From Arenicola marina (lineage: Eukaryota > Annelida > Polychaeta > Arenicolidae), in the NCBI GenBank assembly GCA_964019135.1, contig OZ025257.1, positions 42,549,798 through 42,613,797 of the forward strand: a stretch of DNA of 64,000 nucleotides, in the 5' to 3' direction. The position numbers and the translations under genes were made by a program. The notes beneath the pieces are model-generated. The model saw nothing but the letters and a program-made list of their open reading frames with translations. It made no database searches and was not told where the DNA came from. Shown piece after piece: positions 1 to 11,700 of the stretch. The number at the start of each line of letters is the position of its first letter. Positions within the stretch are counted from its first letter, which is position 1.

Positions 1-452
1 CGGGATTATGCACGTGTACAAGGTACAGATGCTAAGACGGTGTTGGTATACATGTCACTATCAATAAAGAGGTGACTTTCCGAGTATTCGTAACCAGACT
101 AAAGTCACGCTTTTTCATTTATTTTTTATTTAAACGTCTGATAACATACTTGATATCACTCTGTGTAAGTGCGCAAGCTACTGAAACCTATTTTGAGATT
201 AAATGAGAAACGGCTGTTGATATATAACGGTACTTTGTCAATCTCGTTACGAGCAGCGTATTGATCAGGTTGAGTAACGGAGTTGACAGTAACGGATTGG
301 ACAGTAACGGAGTTGACAAAGAACACGTTTTTTCGCATAGCGTTCATTTATACTTTGCTCGATATTTGCCTGACGAAATATATTCTCAATTGCGTCTTAT
401 AAGCGGAATTGGATAGAGGGAGGCCTTAACAACAAATGACTGTTCTGTGTGT
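1..452. other. No gene recognised
   Basis: AT-rich unique sequence. A GTAACGGAGTTGACA-like motif occurs three times at 270-320. A 63-codon frame has no recognisable content. Confidence 0.6.
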
Positions 453-2066
453 ATATGCGGTGACCGACGGGACAGGTTATATGCGGTGACCGAGGGGACA
501 GGTTATATGCGGTGACCGAGGGGACAGGTTATATGCGGTAACCGAGGGGACAGGTTATATGCGGTGACCGAGGGGACAGGTTATATGCGGTGACCTAGGG
601 GACAGGTTATATGCGGTGACCGAGGGGACAGGTTATATGCGGTGACCGAGGGGACAGGTTATATGCGGTGACCGAGGGGACAGGTTATATGCGGTGACCG
701 AGGGGACAGGTTATATGCGGTAACCGAGGGGACAGGTTATATGCGGTGACCGAGGGGACAGGTTATATGCGGTGACCGAAGGGACAGGTTATATGCGGTG
801 ACCGAGGGGACAGGTTATATACGGTGACCGAGGGGACAGGTTATATGCGGTGACCGAAGGGACAGGTTATATGCGGTGACCGAGGGGACAGGTTATATGC
901 GGTGACCGAGGGGACAAGTTATGTGCGGTGACCGAGGGGACAAGTTATATGCGGTGACTGAGGAGACAAGTTATATGCGGTGACCGAGGGGACAGGTTAT
1001 ATGCGGTGACCGAGGGGACAAGTTTTATGCGGTGACCGAGGGGACAAGTTATATGCGGTGACCGAGGGGACAAGTTATATGCGGTGACCGAGGGGACAGG
1101 TTATATGCGGTGACCGAGGGGACAGGTTATATGCGGTGACCGAGGGGACAGGTTATATGCGGTGACCGAGGGGACAGGTTATATGCGGTGACCGAGGGGA
1201 CAGGTTATATGCGGTGACCGAGGGGACAGGTTATATGCGGTGACCGAGGGGACAGGTTATATGCGGTGACCGAGGGGACAGGTTATATGCGGTGACCGAA
1301 GGGACAAGTTATATGCGGTGACCGAGGGGACAAGTTATATGCGGTGACGGAGGGGACAAGTTATATGCGGTGACCGAGGGGACAGGTTATATGCGGTGAC
1401 CGAGGGAACAGGTTATATGCGGTGACCGAGGGGAAAGGTTATATGCGGTGACCGAGGGGACAGGTTATATGCGGTGACCGAGGAGACAAGTTATATGCGG
1501 TGACCGAGGGGACAGGTTATATGCGGTGACCGAGGGGACAAGTTATATGCGGTGACCGAGGGGACAGGTTATATGCGGTGACCGAGGGGACAGGTTATAT
1601 GCGGTGACCGAGGGGACAGGTTATATGCGGTGACCGAGGGGACAGGTTATATGCGGTGACCGAGGGGACAAGTTATATGCGGTGACCGAGGAGGGGACAG
1701 GTTATATGCGGTGACCGAGGGGACAGGTTATATGCGGTGACCGAGGGGACAGGTTATATGCGGTGACCGAGGGGACAGGTTATATGCGGTGACCGAGGGG
1801 ACAGGTTATATGCGGTGACCGAGGGGACAAGTTATATGCGGTGACCGAGGGGACACGTTATATGCGGTGACCGAGGGGACAAGTTATATGCGGTGACCGA
1901 GGGGACAGGTTATATGCGGTGACCGAGGGGACAAGTTATATGCGGTGACCGAGGGGACACGTTATATGCGGTGACCGAGGGGACAGGTTATATGCGGTGA
2001 CCGAGGGGACAAGTTATATGCGGTGACCGAGGGGACACGTTACATGCGGTGACCGAGGAGACAAGT
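453..2066. repeat. 26-bp minisatellite, ~62 copies
   Basis: The unit is 26 bp with core GGTGACCGAGGGGACAGG followed by TTATATGC. Copies differ mainly at single positions (CAGG/CAAG/CACG, GACC/AACC). One copy near 1690 carries an extra GAG triplet. It probably lies in or beyond the last CNGB intron. Confidence 0.97.
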
Positions 2067-2556
2067 TAAAACACTGCGGCTGGGACAAGGATTTCTCGTT
2101 AGAGTAGTTTTTTTCAGTCGCATGTTATTTGGAAAATAGAAACGGATATATATCTTTATTGTCTACAGACGGAAACTACGTCACTCACGCATGTTATAGA
2201 TATGCTTGTTATATCGCTAAAAACGTTAAAACATTAGGGAGGCTCAAGACCATGAAAATGCCCTTTTATCTGATATATCTGGGCCCCACATATCTTTTTA
2301 TATTTCCAAACAGAAAACAACAAAAAAGCAGGCAGATTAGAAGGCTTACTAGGTCAATTCACAATCGTGAAATGATACAATTATTACCATACATTATTTA
2401 ACTATAAGCGCCGAAATGCGTTATAGTGCATGATATGATGTGTACCATCTAAGGAATCAGTGTTTATCTCCAGGCTAGTGTTGAGAAGTACATTACATAT
2501 GTATTGTGTGTGTGTCCAGGCAATGTCCTGGTATAGACTGCGATGTGTCCACTCAC
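2067..2556. other. Start of the intron after the last CNGB exon seen
   Basis: AT-rich sequence between the 26-bp array and the donor at 2556. I found no acceptor with a CNGB-like C-terminal continuation on the minus strand. A 90-codon plus-strand frame (2129-2401) has no recognisable family. Confidence 0.5.
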
Positions 2557-2703
2557 TTGGCACGTCGCTTGAGTATCTTCTGGGCTTCTGGGTAGTCGTT
2601 CATCGCTCCCTCGAAGTCCACCTTAGAGAGGATGAAGAGCTGCGAGAACCCCTTGGCGCGGACGTCCGCTGTCCGCCGGTTGCCCCCGGCCAGGGCCAGC
2701 AGG
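2557..2703 (-). CDS. CNGB: CNGB exon: CNBD phosphate-binding cassette and helices
   Basis: Forty-eight codons. [18 protein letters not shown] carries the conserved Arg-Thr pair of the cyclic-nucleotide pocket, and the frame continues [25 protein letters not shown] into the C-helix start. The acceptor GTGCTGCCAG at 2704 and the first 16 exon bases are reiterated in the adjacent array. A strong donor GTGAGT follows at 2556. An in-frame TGA lies two bases past it, so termination here is an alternative reading, but relatives continue further. Confidence 0.92.
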
Positions 2704-5700
2704 CTGGCAGCACAGACAGACAGCGTTAATAACAGGGGCGGCCAGGGCCAGCAGGCTGGCAGCACAGACAGACAGCGTTAATAACAGGGGCGGACAGGGC
2801 CAGCAGGCTGGCAGCACAGACAGACAGCGTTAATAACAGGGGCGGCCAGGGCCAGCAGGCTGGCAGCACAGACAGACAGCGTTAATAACAGGGGCGGACA
2901 GGGCCATCAGGCTGGCAGCACAGACAGACAGCGTTAATAACAGGGGCGGCCAGGGCCAGCAGGCTGGCAGCACAAACAGACAGCGTTAATAACAGGGGCG
3001 GCCAGGGCCAGCAAGCTGGCAGCACAGACAGACAGCGTTAACAACAGGGGTGGCCAGGGCCAGCAGGCTGGCAGCACAGACAGACAGCGTTAATAACAGG
3101 GGCGGCCAGGGCCGGCAGGCTGGCAACACAGACAGACAGCGTTAATAACAGGGGCGGCCAGGGCCAGCAGGCTGGCAACACAGACAGACAGCGTTAATAA
3201 CAGGGGCGGCCAGGGCCAGCAGGCTGGCAGCACAGACAGACAGCGTTAATAACAGGGGCGGCCAGGGCCGGCAGGCTGGCAACACAGACAGACAGCGTTA
3301 ATAACAGGGGCGGCCAGGGCCAGCAGGCTGGCAGCACAGACAGACAATGTTAATAACAGCGGCGGACAGGGCAAGCAGGCTGGCAGCAAAGACAGTCAGC
3401 GTTAATAACAGGGACGGCCAGGGCCGGCAGGCTGGCAGCACAGACAGACAGCGTTAATAACAGAGGCGGCCAGGGCCAGCAGGCTGGCAGCACAGACAGA
3501 CAGCGTTAATAACAGGGGCGGCCAGGGCCAGCAGGCTGGCAGCACAGACAGACAGCGTTAATAACAGGGGCGGCCAGGGCCAGCAGGCTGGCAACACAGA
3601 CAGACAGCGTTAATAACAGGGGCGGCCAGGGCCGGCAGGCTGGCAGCACAGACAGACAGCGTTAATAACAGGGGCGGCCAGGGCCGGCAGGCTGGCAACA
3701 CAGACAGACAGCGTTAATAACAGGGGCGGCCAGGGCCAGCAGGCTGGCAACACAGACAGACAGCGTTAATAACAGGGGCGGCCAGGGCCGGCAGGCTGGC
3801 AGCACAGACAGACAGCGTTAATAACAGGGGCGGCCAGGGCCGGCAGGCTGGCAGCACAGACAGACAGCGTTAATAACAGGGGCGGCCAGGGCCAGCAGGC
3901 TGGCAACACAGACAGACAGCGTTAATAACAGGGGCGGCCAGGGCCGGCAGGCTGGCAGCACAGACAGACAGCGTTAATAACAGGGGCGGCCAGGGCCAGC
4001 AGGCTAGCAGCACAGACAGACAGCGTTAATAACAGGGGCGGCCAGGGCCAGCAGGCTGGCAGCACAGACAAACAGCGTTAATAACAGGGGCGGACAGGGC
4101 CAGCAGGCTGGCAGCACAGACAGACAGCGTTAATAACAGGGGCGGCCAGGGCCAGCAGGCTGGCAGCACAGACAGACAGCGTTAATAACAGGGGCGGCCA
4201 GGGCCAGCAGGCTGGCAACACAGACAGATAGCGTTAATAACAGGGGCGGCCAGGGCCGGCAGGTGGGCAGAACAGACAGACAGCGTTAATAACAGGGGCG
4301 GCCAGGGCCAGCAGGCTGGCAACACAGACAGATAGCGTTAATAACAGGGGTGGCCAGGGCCAGCAGGCTGGCAGCACAGACAGACAGCGTTAATAACAGG
4401 GGTGACCAGGGCCAGCAGGCTGGCAGCACAGACAGACAGCGTTAATAACAGGGGCGGCCAGGGCCGGCAGGCTGGCAGCACAGACAGACAGCGTTAATAA
4501 CAGGGGCGGCCAGGGCCGGCAGGCTGGCAGCACAGACAGACAGCGTTAATAACAGGGGCGGCCAGGGCCAGCAGGCTGGCAGCACAGACAGACAGCGTTA
4601 ATAACAGGGGCGGCCAGGGCCAGCAGGCTGGCAGCACAGACAGACAGCGTTAATAACAGGGGCGGCCAGGGCCAGCAGGCTGGCAGCACAGACAGACAGC
4701 GTTAATAACAGGGGCGGCCAGGGCCAGCAGGCTGGCAGCACAGACAGACAGCGTTAATAACAGGGGCGGCCAGGGCCAGCAGGCTGGCAACACAGACAGA
4801 TAGCGTTAATAACAGGGGCGGCCAGGGCCAGCAGGCTGGCAGCACAGACAGACAGCGTTAATAACAGGGGTGGCCAGGGCCAGCAGGCTGGCAGCACAGA
4901 CAGATAGCGTTAATAACAGGGGCGGCCAGTGCCAGTAGGCTGGCAGCACAGACAGACAGCGTTAATAACAGGGGCGGCCAGGACCAGCAGGCTGGCAACA
5001 CAGACAGATAGCGTTAATAACAGGGGTGGCCAGGGCCAGCAGGCTGGCAGCACAGACAGATAGCGTTAATAACAGGGGTGGCCAGGGCCAGCAGGCTGGC
5101 AACACAGACAGACAGCGTTAATAACAGGGGTGACCACACCGCGTCAAAGGCTCTCTCCGGACAGTTAAACAACCGACCCTACTACAAATGGCAAAATTAG
5201 ACGCATATTCTGTAGAAACGAGAAAGAAGACATGATAAACCAAGCCTCATTATACGGAGTGACACACAGAGACAGGTGGTACTGACAACTAAACGAAGCC
5301 TCACTGTAGGGGGTGACACGCAGAGAGAGGTGGTACTGACAACTAAACGAAGCCTCACTGTAGGGGGTGACACGCAGAGAGAGGTGGTACTGACAACTAA
5401 ACGAAGCCTCACTGTAGGGGGTGACACGCAGAGAGAGGTGGTACTGACAAGCTAAACGAAGCCTCACTGTAGGGGGTGACACGCAGAGAGAGGTGGTACT
5501 GACAACTAAACGAAGCCTCACTGTAGGGGGTGACACGCAGAGAGAGGTGGTACTGACAACTAAACGAAGCCTCACTGTAGGGGGTGACACGCAGAGAGAG
5601 GTGGTACTGACAAGCTAAACGAAGCCTCACTGTAGGGGGTGACACGCAGAGAGAGGTGGTACTGACAACTAAACGAAGCCTCACTGTAGGGGGTGACACG

Positions 5701-8700
5701 CAGAGAGAGGTGGTACTGACAACTAAACGAAGCCTCACTGTAGGGGGTGACACGCAGAGAGAGGTGGTACTGACAAGCTAAACGAAGCCTCACTGTAGGG
5801 GGTGACACGCAGAGAGAGGTGGTACTGACAACTAAACGAAGCCTCACTGTAGGGGGTGACACGCAGAGAGAGGTGGTACTGACAACTAAACGAAGCCTCA
5901 CTGTAGGGGGTGACACGCAGAGAGAGGTGGTACTGACAACTAAACGAAGCCTCACTGTAGGGGGTGACACGCAGAGAGAGGTGGTACTGACAACTAAACG
6001 AAGCCTCACTGTAGGGGGTGACACACAGAGAGAGGTGGTACTGACAACTAAACGAAGCCTCACTGTAGGGGGTGACACGCAGAGAGAGGTGGTACTGACA
6101 ACTAAACGAAGCCTCACTGTAGGGGGTGACACGCAGAGAGAGGTGGTACTGACAACTAAACGAAGCCTCACTGTAGGGGGTGACACGCAGAGAGAGGTGG
6201 TACTGACAACTAAACGAAGCCTCACTGTAGGGGGTGACACGCAGAGAGAGGTGGTACTGACAACTAAACGAAGCCTCACTGTAGGGGGTGACACGCAGAG
6301 AGAGGTGGTACTGACAACTAAACGAAGCCTCACTGTAGGGGGTGACACGCAGAGAGAGGTGGTACTGACAACTAAACGAAGCCTCACTGTAGGGGGTGAC
6401 ACGCAGAGAGAGGTGGTACTGACAACTAAACGAAGCCTCACTGTAGGGGGTGACACGCAGAGAGAGGTGGTACTGACAAGCTAAACGAAGCCTCACTGTA
6501 GGGGGTGACACGCAGAGAGAGGTGGTACTGACAACTAAACGAAGCCTCACTGTAGGGGGTGACACGCAGAGAGAGGTGGTACTGACAACTAAACGAAGCC
6601 TCACTGTAGGGGGTGACACGCAGAGAGAGGTGGTACTGACAACTAAACGAAGCCTCACTGTAGGGGGTGACACGCAGAGAGAGGTGGTACCAAGCCTCAC
6701 TGTAGGGGGTGACACACAGAGAGAGGTGGTACGAAGCCTCACTGTAGGCGGTGACACGCAGAGAGAGGTGGTACGAAGCCTCACTGTAGGGGGTGACACG
6801 CAGAGAGAGGTGGTACTGACAACTAAACGAAGCCTCACTGTAGGGGGTGACACGCAGAGAGAGGTGGTACCAAGCCTCACTGTAGGGGGTGACACGCAGA
6901 GAGAGGTGGTACCAAGCCTCACTGTAGGGGGTGACACGCAGAGAGAGGTGGTACGAAGCCTCACTGTAGGCGGTGACACGCAGAGAGAGGTGGTACGAAG
7001 CCTCACTGTAGGGGGTGACACGCAGAGAGAGGTGGTACCAAGCCTCACTGTAGGGGGTGACACACAGAGAGAGGTGGTACGAAGCCTCACTGTAGGCGGT
7101 GACACGCAGAGAGAGGTGGTACGAAGCCTCACTGTAGGGGGTGACACGCAGAGAGAGGTGGTACTGACAACTAAACGAAGCCTCACTGTAGGGGGTGACA
7201 CGCAGAGAGAGGTGGTACCAAGCCTCACTGTAGGGGGTGACACGCAGAGAGAGGTGGTACCAAGCCTCACTGTAGGGGGTGACACGCAGAGAGAGGTGGT
7301 ACGAAGCCTCACTGTAGGCGGTGACACGCAGAGAGAGGTGGTACGAAGCCTCACTGTAGGGGGTGACACGCAGAGAGAGGTGGTACTGACAACTAAACGA
7401 AGCCTCACTGTAGGGGGTGACACGCAGAGAGAGGTGGTACGAAGCCTCACTGTAGGGGGTGACACGCAGAGAGAGGTGGTACCAAGCCTCACTGTAGGGG
7501 GTGACACGCAGAGAGAGGTGGTACCAAGCCTCACTGTAGGGGGTGACACGCAGAGAGAGGTGGTACTGACCTAATTTCGCCGAAGACGCTTCCTTCATAA
7601 AGTGTCGCAAAAACAACGCTGTTGTTTTCGCCACCTACGACCTCTACTTGACCTTGCATGACGATGTACATTTCCGTACCAACCTCGCCCTGTCATTTTC
7701 GAGAAAGACAAATGGAGAAACACTCATGAAGCAGGGCTACGTTGTACCACTTTAGATTATTTATTTAGTGATATAGTTAATATTTGATTATATTTGATTC
7801 GATGTCCCTTCTTGTTTAAGTACGGTATATACTATATAAATTACCTTATTTACTCCCCCACATGGATGCAATTGATGATTTATATATGTGAAGAATTCTT
7901 GTACAATTGCATTGGAATTACGACATTACCTTTCTGCATATGTAGTCCAGGGGCAAATATAGGGCAGGTTTCAGCTTGAGCACCAAATCGAACAACAGGT
8001 TTTTGTCACAATCCTGGAAGATACAATAAAACAGAACATGAGTAACCCACAGCGTGACATATGACGTCACTAGTATCGAATGACGTCACTAGTATTAAAT
8101 GACGTCACAACTATCGAATGACGTCACTACTCTCGAATGACGTCACCCCTATCGAATGACGTCACTCGCATCGCGTGATGTCACTCTTATCGAATGACGT
8201 CACTACTATCGAATGACGTCACTACTATCGAATGACGTCACTACTATCGAATGACGTCACTACTATCGAATGACGTCACTGGTATGGTGTGAAATGATGG
8301 AACACGACAAGGACCGGGGACAGATTCTGTCGTGCTATCCCAACGTGATTTCGAGAGGTAAGTTTGGTGAGGTGGCGGAGACTCGCCTGGAAGAGCTGCA
8401 CTTTGCTCAGGGTGTTGAAGTGGACGTGGATAGCCAGGTCAGCCTTCATCTTCTGCGGCAGAGCCTCCAGCAGCTCGTTCTCATCTGTAACCAATCACCG
8501 CGCGCCTCGTCTTAGCATCTAACAAGCCTTGGCTTTCAAACAGATGTACAAATAATAATACTCACAGGTCGTTAGGCGACATTAACACCAATCTTTAGCA
8601 GCCGCCATATACCATGTCCCATCGATACTCAAGGTGACAAGTCGCTAGAAGTTGATGGACATCAATATAAGACTTACGCCTTGCTAACTCGCGGCATTAC

Positions 8701-11700
8701 TGCATTCTTATTAGTGCTCGACAAGCTGTGCGATGCGAGAACTCTCTCCTGATTGGTCCACGCGTTAATTATTCATTTGTCTGAGCGGCGCGTTATAGTA
8801 TTATGGGTAACATTTTTTCATAAAAAAATATCACAATGGAAAGAAAGAAGCCTTGTGCGTGAGATACTCCTGGGGGTAATTTACTTCGTAGTTACCCCAA
8901 CTTCGTTTTCATATTGATAGTTTTATTCCGCACTTAGTAAATCGTTGCAGCGAGGCAAGTGAAGTGTCGACATTATTTCCAGTCATACTTGGCAGTGATC
9001 GTTGGCCAATCACCGCGCAAGCCCTTGTCGCTATAACAACCACGTTGACCAATCACCAGGCAAGCCCTTGTCGCTATAAGAACCACGTTGACCAATCACC
9101 ACGCAAGCCCTTGTCGCTATAACAACCACGTTGACCAATCACCAGGCAAGCCCTTGTCGCTATAAGAACCACGTTGACCAATCACCACGCAAGCCCTTGT
9201 CGCTATAACAACCACGTTGACCGTTCCCAAGCAGCCAGGGAGAGGCACTGTAAGTGTTTACTTACAGCCAGGGAGAGGCACGGTCAGAGTTTACTTACAG
9301 CCAGGGAGAGGCACGGTCAGAGTTTACTTACAGCCAGGGAGAGGCACGGTAAGTGTTTACTTACAGCCAGGGAGAGGCACGGTCAGAGTTTACTTACACC
9401 CAGGGAGAGGCACGGTAAGTGTTTACTTACAGCCAGGGAGAGGCACGGTCAGAGTTTACTTACACCCAGGGAGAGGCACGGTAAGTGTTTACTTACAGCC
9501 AGGGAGAGGCACGGTCAGAGTTTACTTACACCCAGGGAGAGGCACGGTAAGTGTTTACTTACAGCCAGGGAGAGGCACGGTCAGAGTTTACTTACACCCA
9601 GGGAGAGGCACGGTAAGTGTTTACTTACAGCCAGGGAGAGGCACGGTCAGAGTTTACTTACACCCAGGGAGAGGCACGGTAAGTGTTTACTTACAGCCAG
9701 GGAGAGGCACGGTCAGAGTTTACTTACACCCAGGGAGAGGCACGGTAAGTGTTTACTTACAGCCAGGGAGAGGCACGGTGAGTGTTTACTTACACTCAGG
9801 GAGAGGCACGGTAAGTGTTTACTTACACCCAGGGAGAGGCACGGTCAGTGTTTACTTACAGTCAGGGAGAGGCACGGTAAGTGTTTACTTACAGCCAGGG
9901 AGAGGCACGGTCAGTGTTTACTTACAGCCAGGAAGAGGCACGGTCAGTGTTTACTTACAGCCAGGGAGAGGCACGGTCAGAGTTTACTTACACCCAGGGA
10001 GAGGCACGGTGAGTGTTTACTTACAGCCAGGGAGAGGCACGGTCAGAGTTTACTTACAGCCAGGGAGAGGCACGGTGAGTGTTTACTTACAGCCAGGGAG
10101 AGGCACGGTGAGTGTTTACTTACAGCCAGGGAGAGGCACGGTAAGTGTTTACTTACAGCCAGGGTGAGGCACGGTAAGTGTTTACTTACAGCCAGGGAGA
10201 GGCACGGTGAGTGTTTACTTACAGCCAGGGAGAGGCACGGTGAGTGTTTACTTACAGCCAGGGAGAGGCACGGTGAGTGTTTACTTACAGCCAGGGAGAG
10301 GCACGGTGAGTGTTTACTTACAGCCAGGGAGAGGCACGGTGAGTGTTTACTTACAGCCAGGGAGAGGCACGGTGAGTGTTTACTTACAGCCAGGGAGAGG
10401 CACGGTAAGTGTTTACTTACACCCAGGGAGAGGCACGGTCAGTGTTTACTTACAGCCAGGGAGAGGCACGGTGAGTGTTTACTTATACACCCAGGGAGAG
10501 GCACGGTCAGTGTTTACTTACAGCCAGGGAGAGATACGGTCAGTGTTTACTTAAAACCAGGGAGAGGCACGGTCAGTGTTTACTTACTAATGGTCTTAGA
10601 ATGCTCCCAGTTGTAGTTGAACCAGGTGCGGACTCGAACCTGCAACTCCTTGGGCAGGTTAAGTGACTTCATGTAGTAGAGCGTCTGGTCCATAGTCTTG
10701 CGGTAGTGTTCCTGGGCCACTCCGGCCATCTGGAATATGTCCCGGATCTGCAAGACAAATCAGGATCGTCAATTCCAGAATCACTCTTTGGTCCATACAT
10801 GCAAAACGCCGCTTAAATTGATTTCGCCAAAAGACAACATATTTACATTCCATCGTGTCTGGATAAATAGTTCTTTCTCTCATATAAAGAAGGAACGAGC
10901 AGAAGATGGGTGAGACGCTCTGTCGAGTACAATAGACTTAGTGGTGAAGCCTAAGATGAATCACACTTTCTACTAATATGTAACCCGTACGATGATGAAA
11001 GGAAAAGTTATTTAATGCCGAAAAAGTATCTTTGATAAATTTCCTTCTTATTCCAATCAGGAGAAAATCGCATTGCTGTTACCGAACGTCCAAACAATTC
11101 GCAATACATCAAAACGATCTTTGTTAAGTGACGAAACATCTAATACCAGTAATTTGATGTTTAAATCTTGAAACTCAATTGCATGTATATTAATAACGAT
11201 GCATAATACAATAGTGAACCGATATATTCCAATGTTTTAAGCAAGTGACAGTGACTCGTAAGCTGCTCAGACTGGTGGGCATATATTACTCCACAGTTGA
11301 AGGTTACACGTTTAAAGGATTTTATATTTCTTGTCAAATGTCACTTGAATAAATTATTCTACTGCTAATAGAACAAGGCCATGTATTTCAGTTATTGTTT
11401 ACTAATGGCAAATGTGTATCCTAACAATTGACCAGTCTAATGTAATTGCATTAATAAGATACCATGTTGTATTAATGTAATATGCTACTAAGATTCTGTG
11501 TGCTATTTATATTGAATTAAGTTTATAAAGTGCAGATGCAAATATAACTGTTATTACGATGCTGCTGTACTTGTAACTATGTTAATAAGGTACTGCTGTA
11601 CTTGTAACTATGTTAATAAGGTACTGCTGTACTTGTAACTATGTTAATAAGGTACTGCTGTACTTGTAACTATGTTAATAAGGTACTGCTGTACTTGTAA

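Noticed and set aside
453-2066. CRISPR-like direct repeats
   Set aside because: Units are contiguous with no unique spacers, and the DNA is animal nuclear. The same holds for all arrays here.
2129-2401. 90-codon plus-strand gene
   Set aside because: No family resemblance, AT-rich, and antisense to the CNGB intron.
5165-7634. Long minus- and plus-strand frames of up to 604 codons
   Set aside because: Products of a 54/39-bp tandem unit divisible by three. They are open on both strands, with monotonous translation and no start context. Only the last ~40 codons near 7571-7689 in one frame are real CNGB exon.
9174-10616. 480-codon plus-strand frame of RERHGxxLLTA repeats
   Set aside because: 33-bp unit artefact on the non-coding strand of CNGB.
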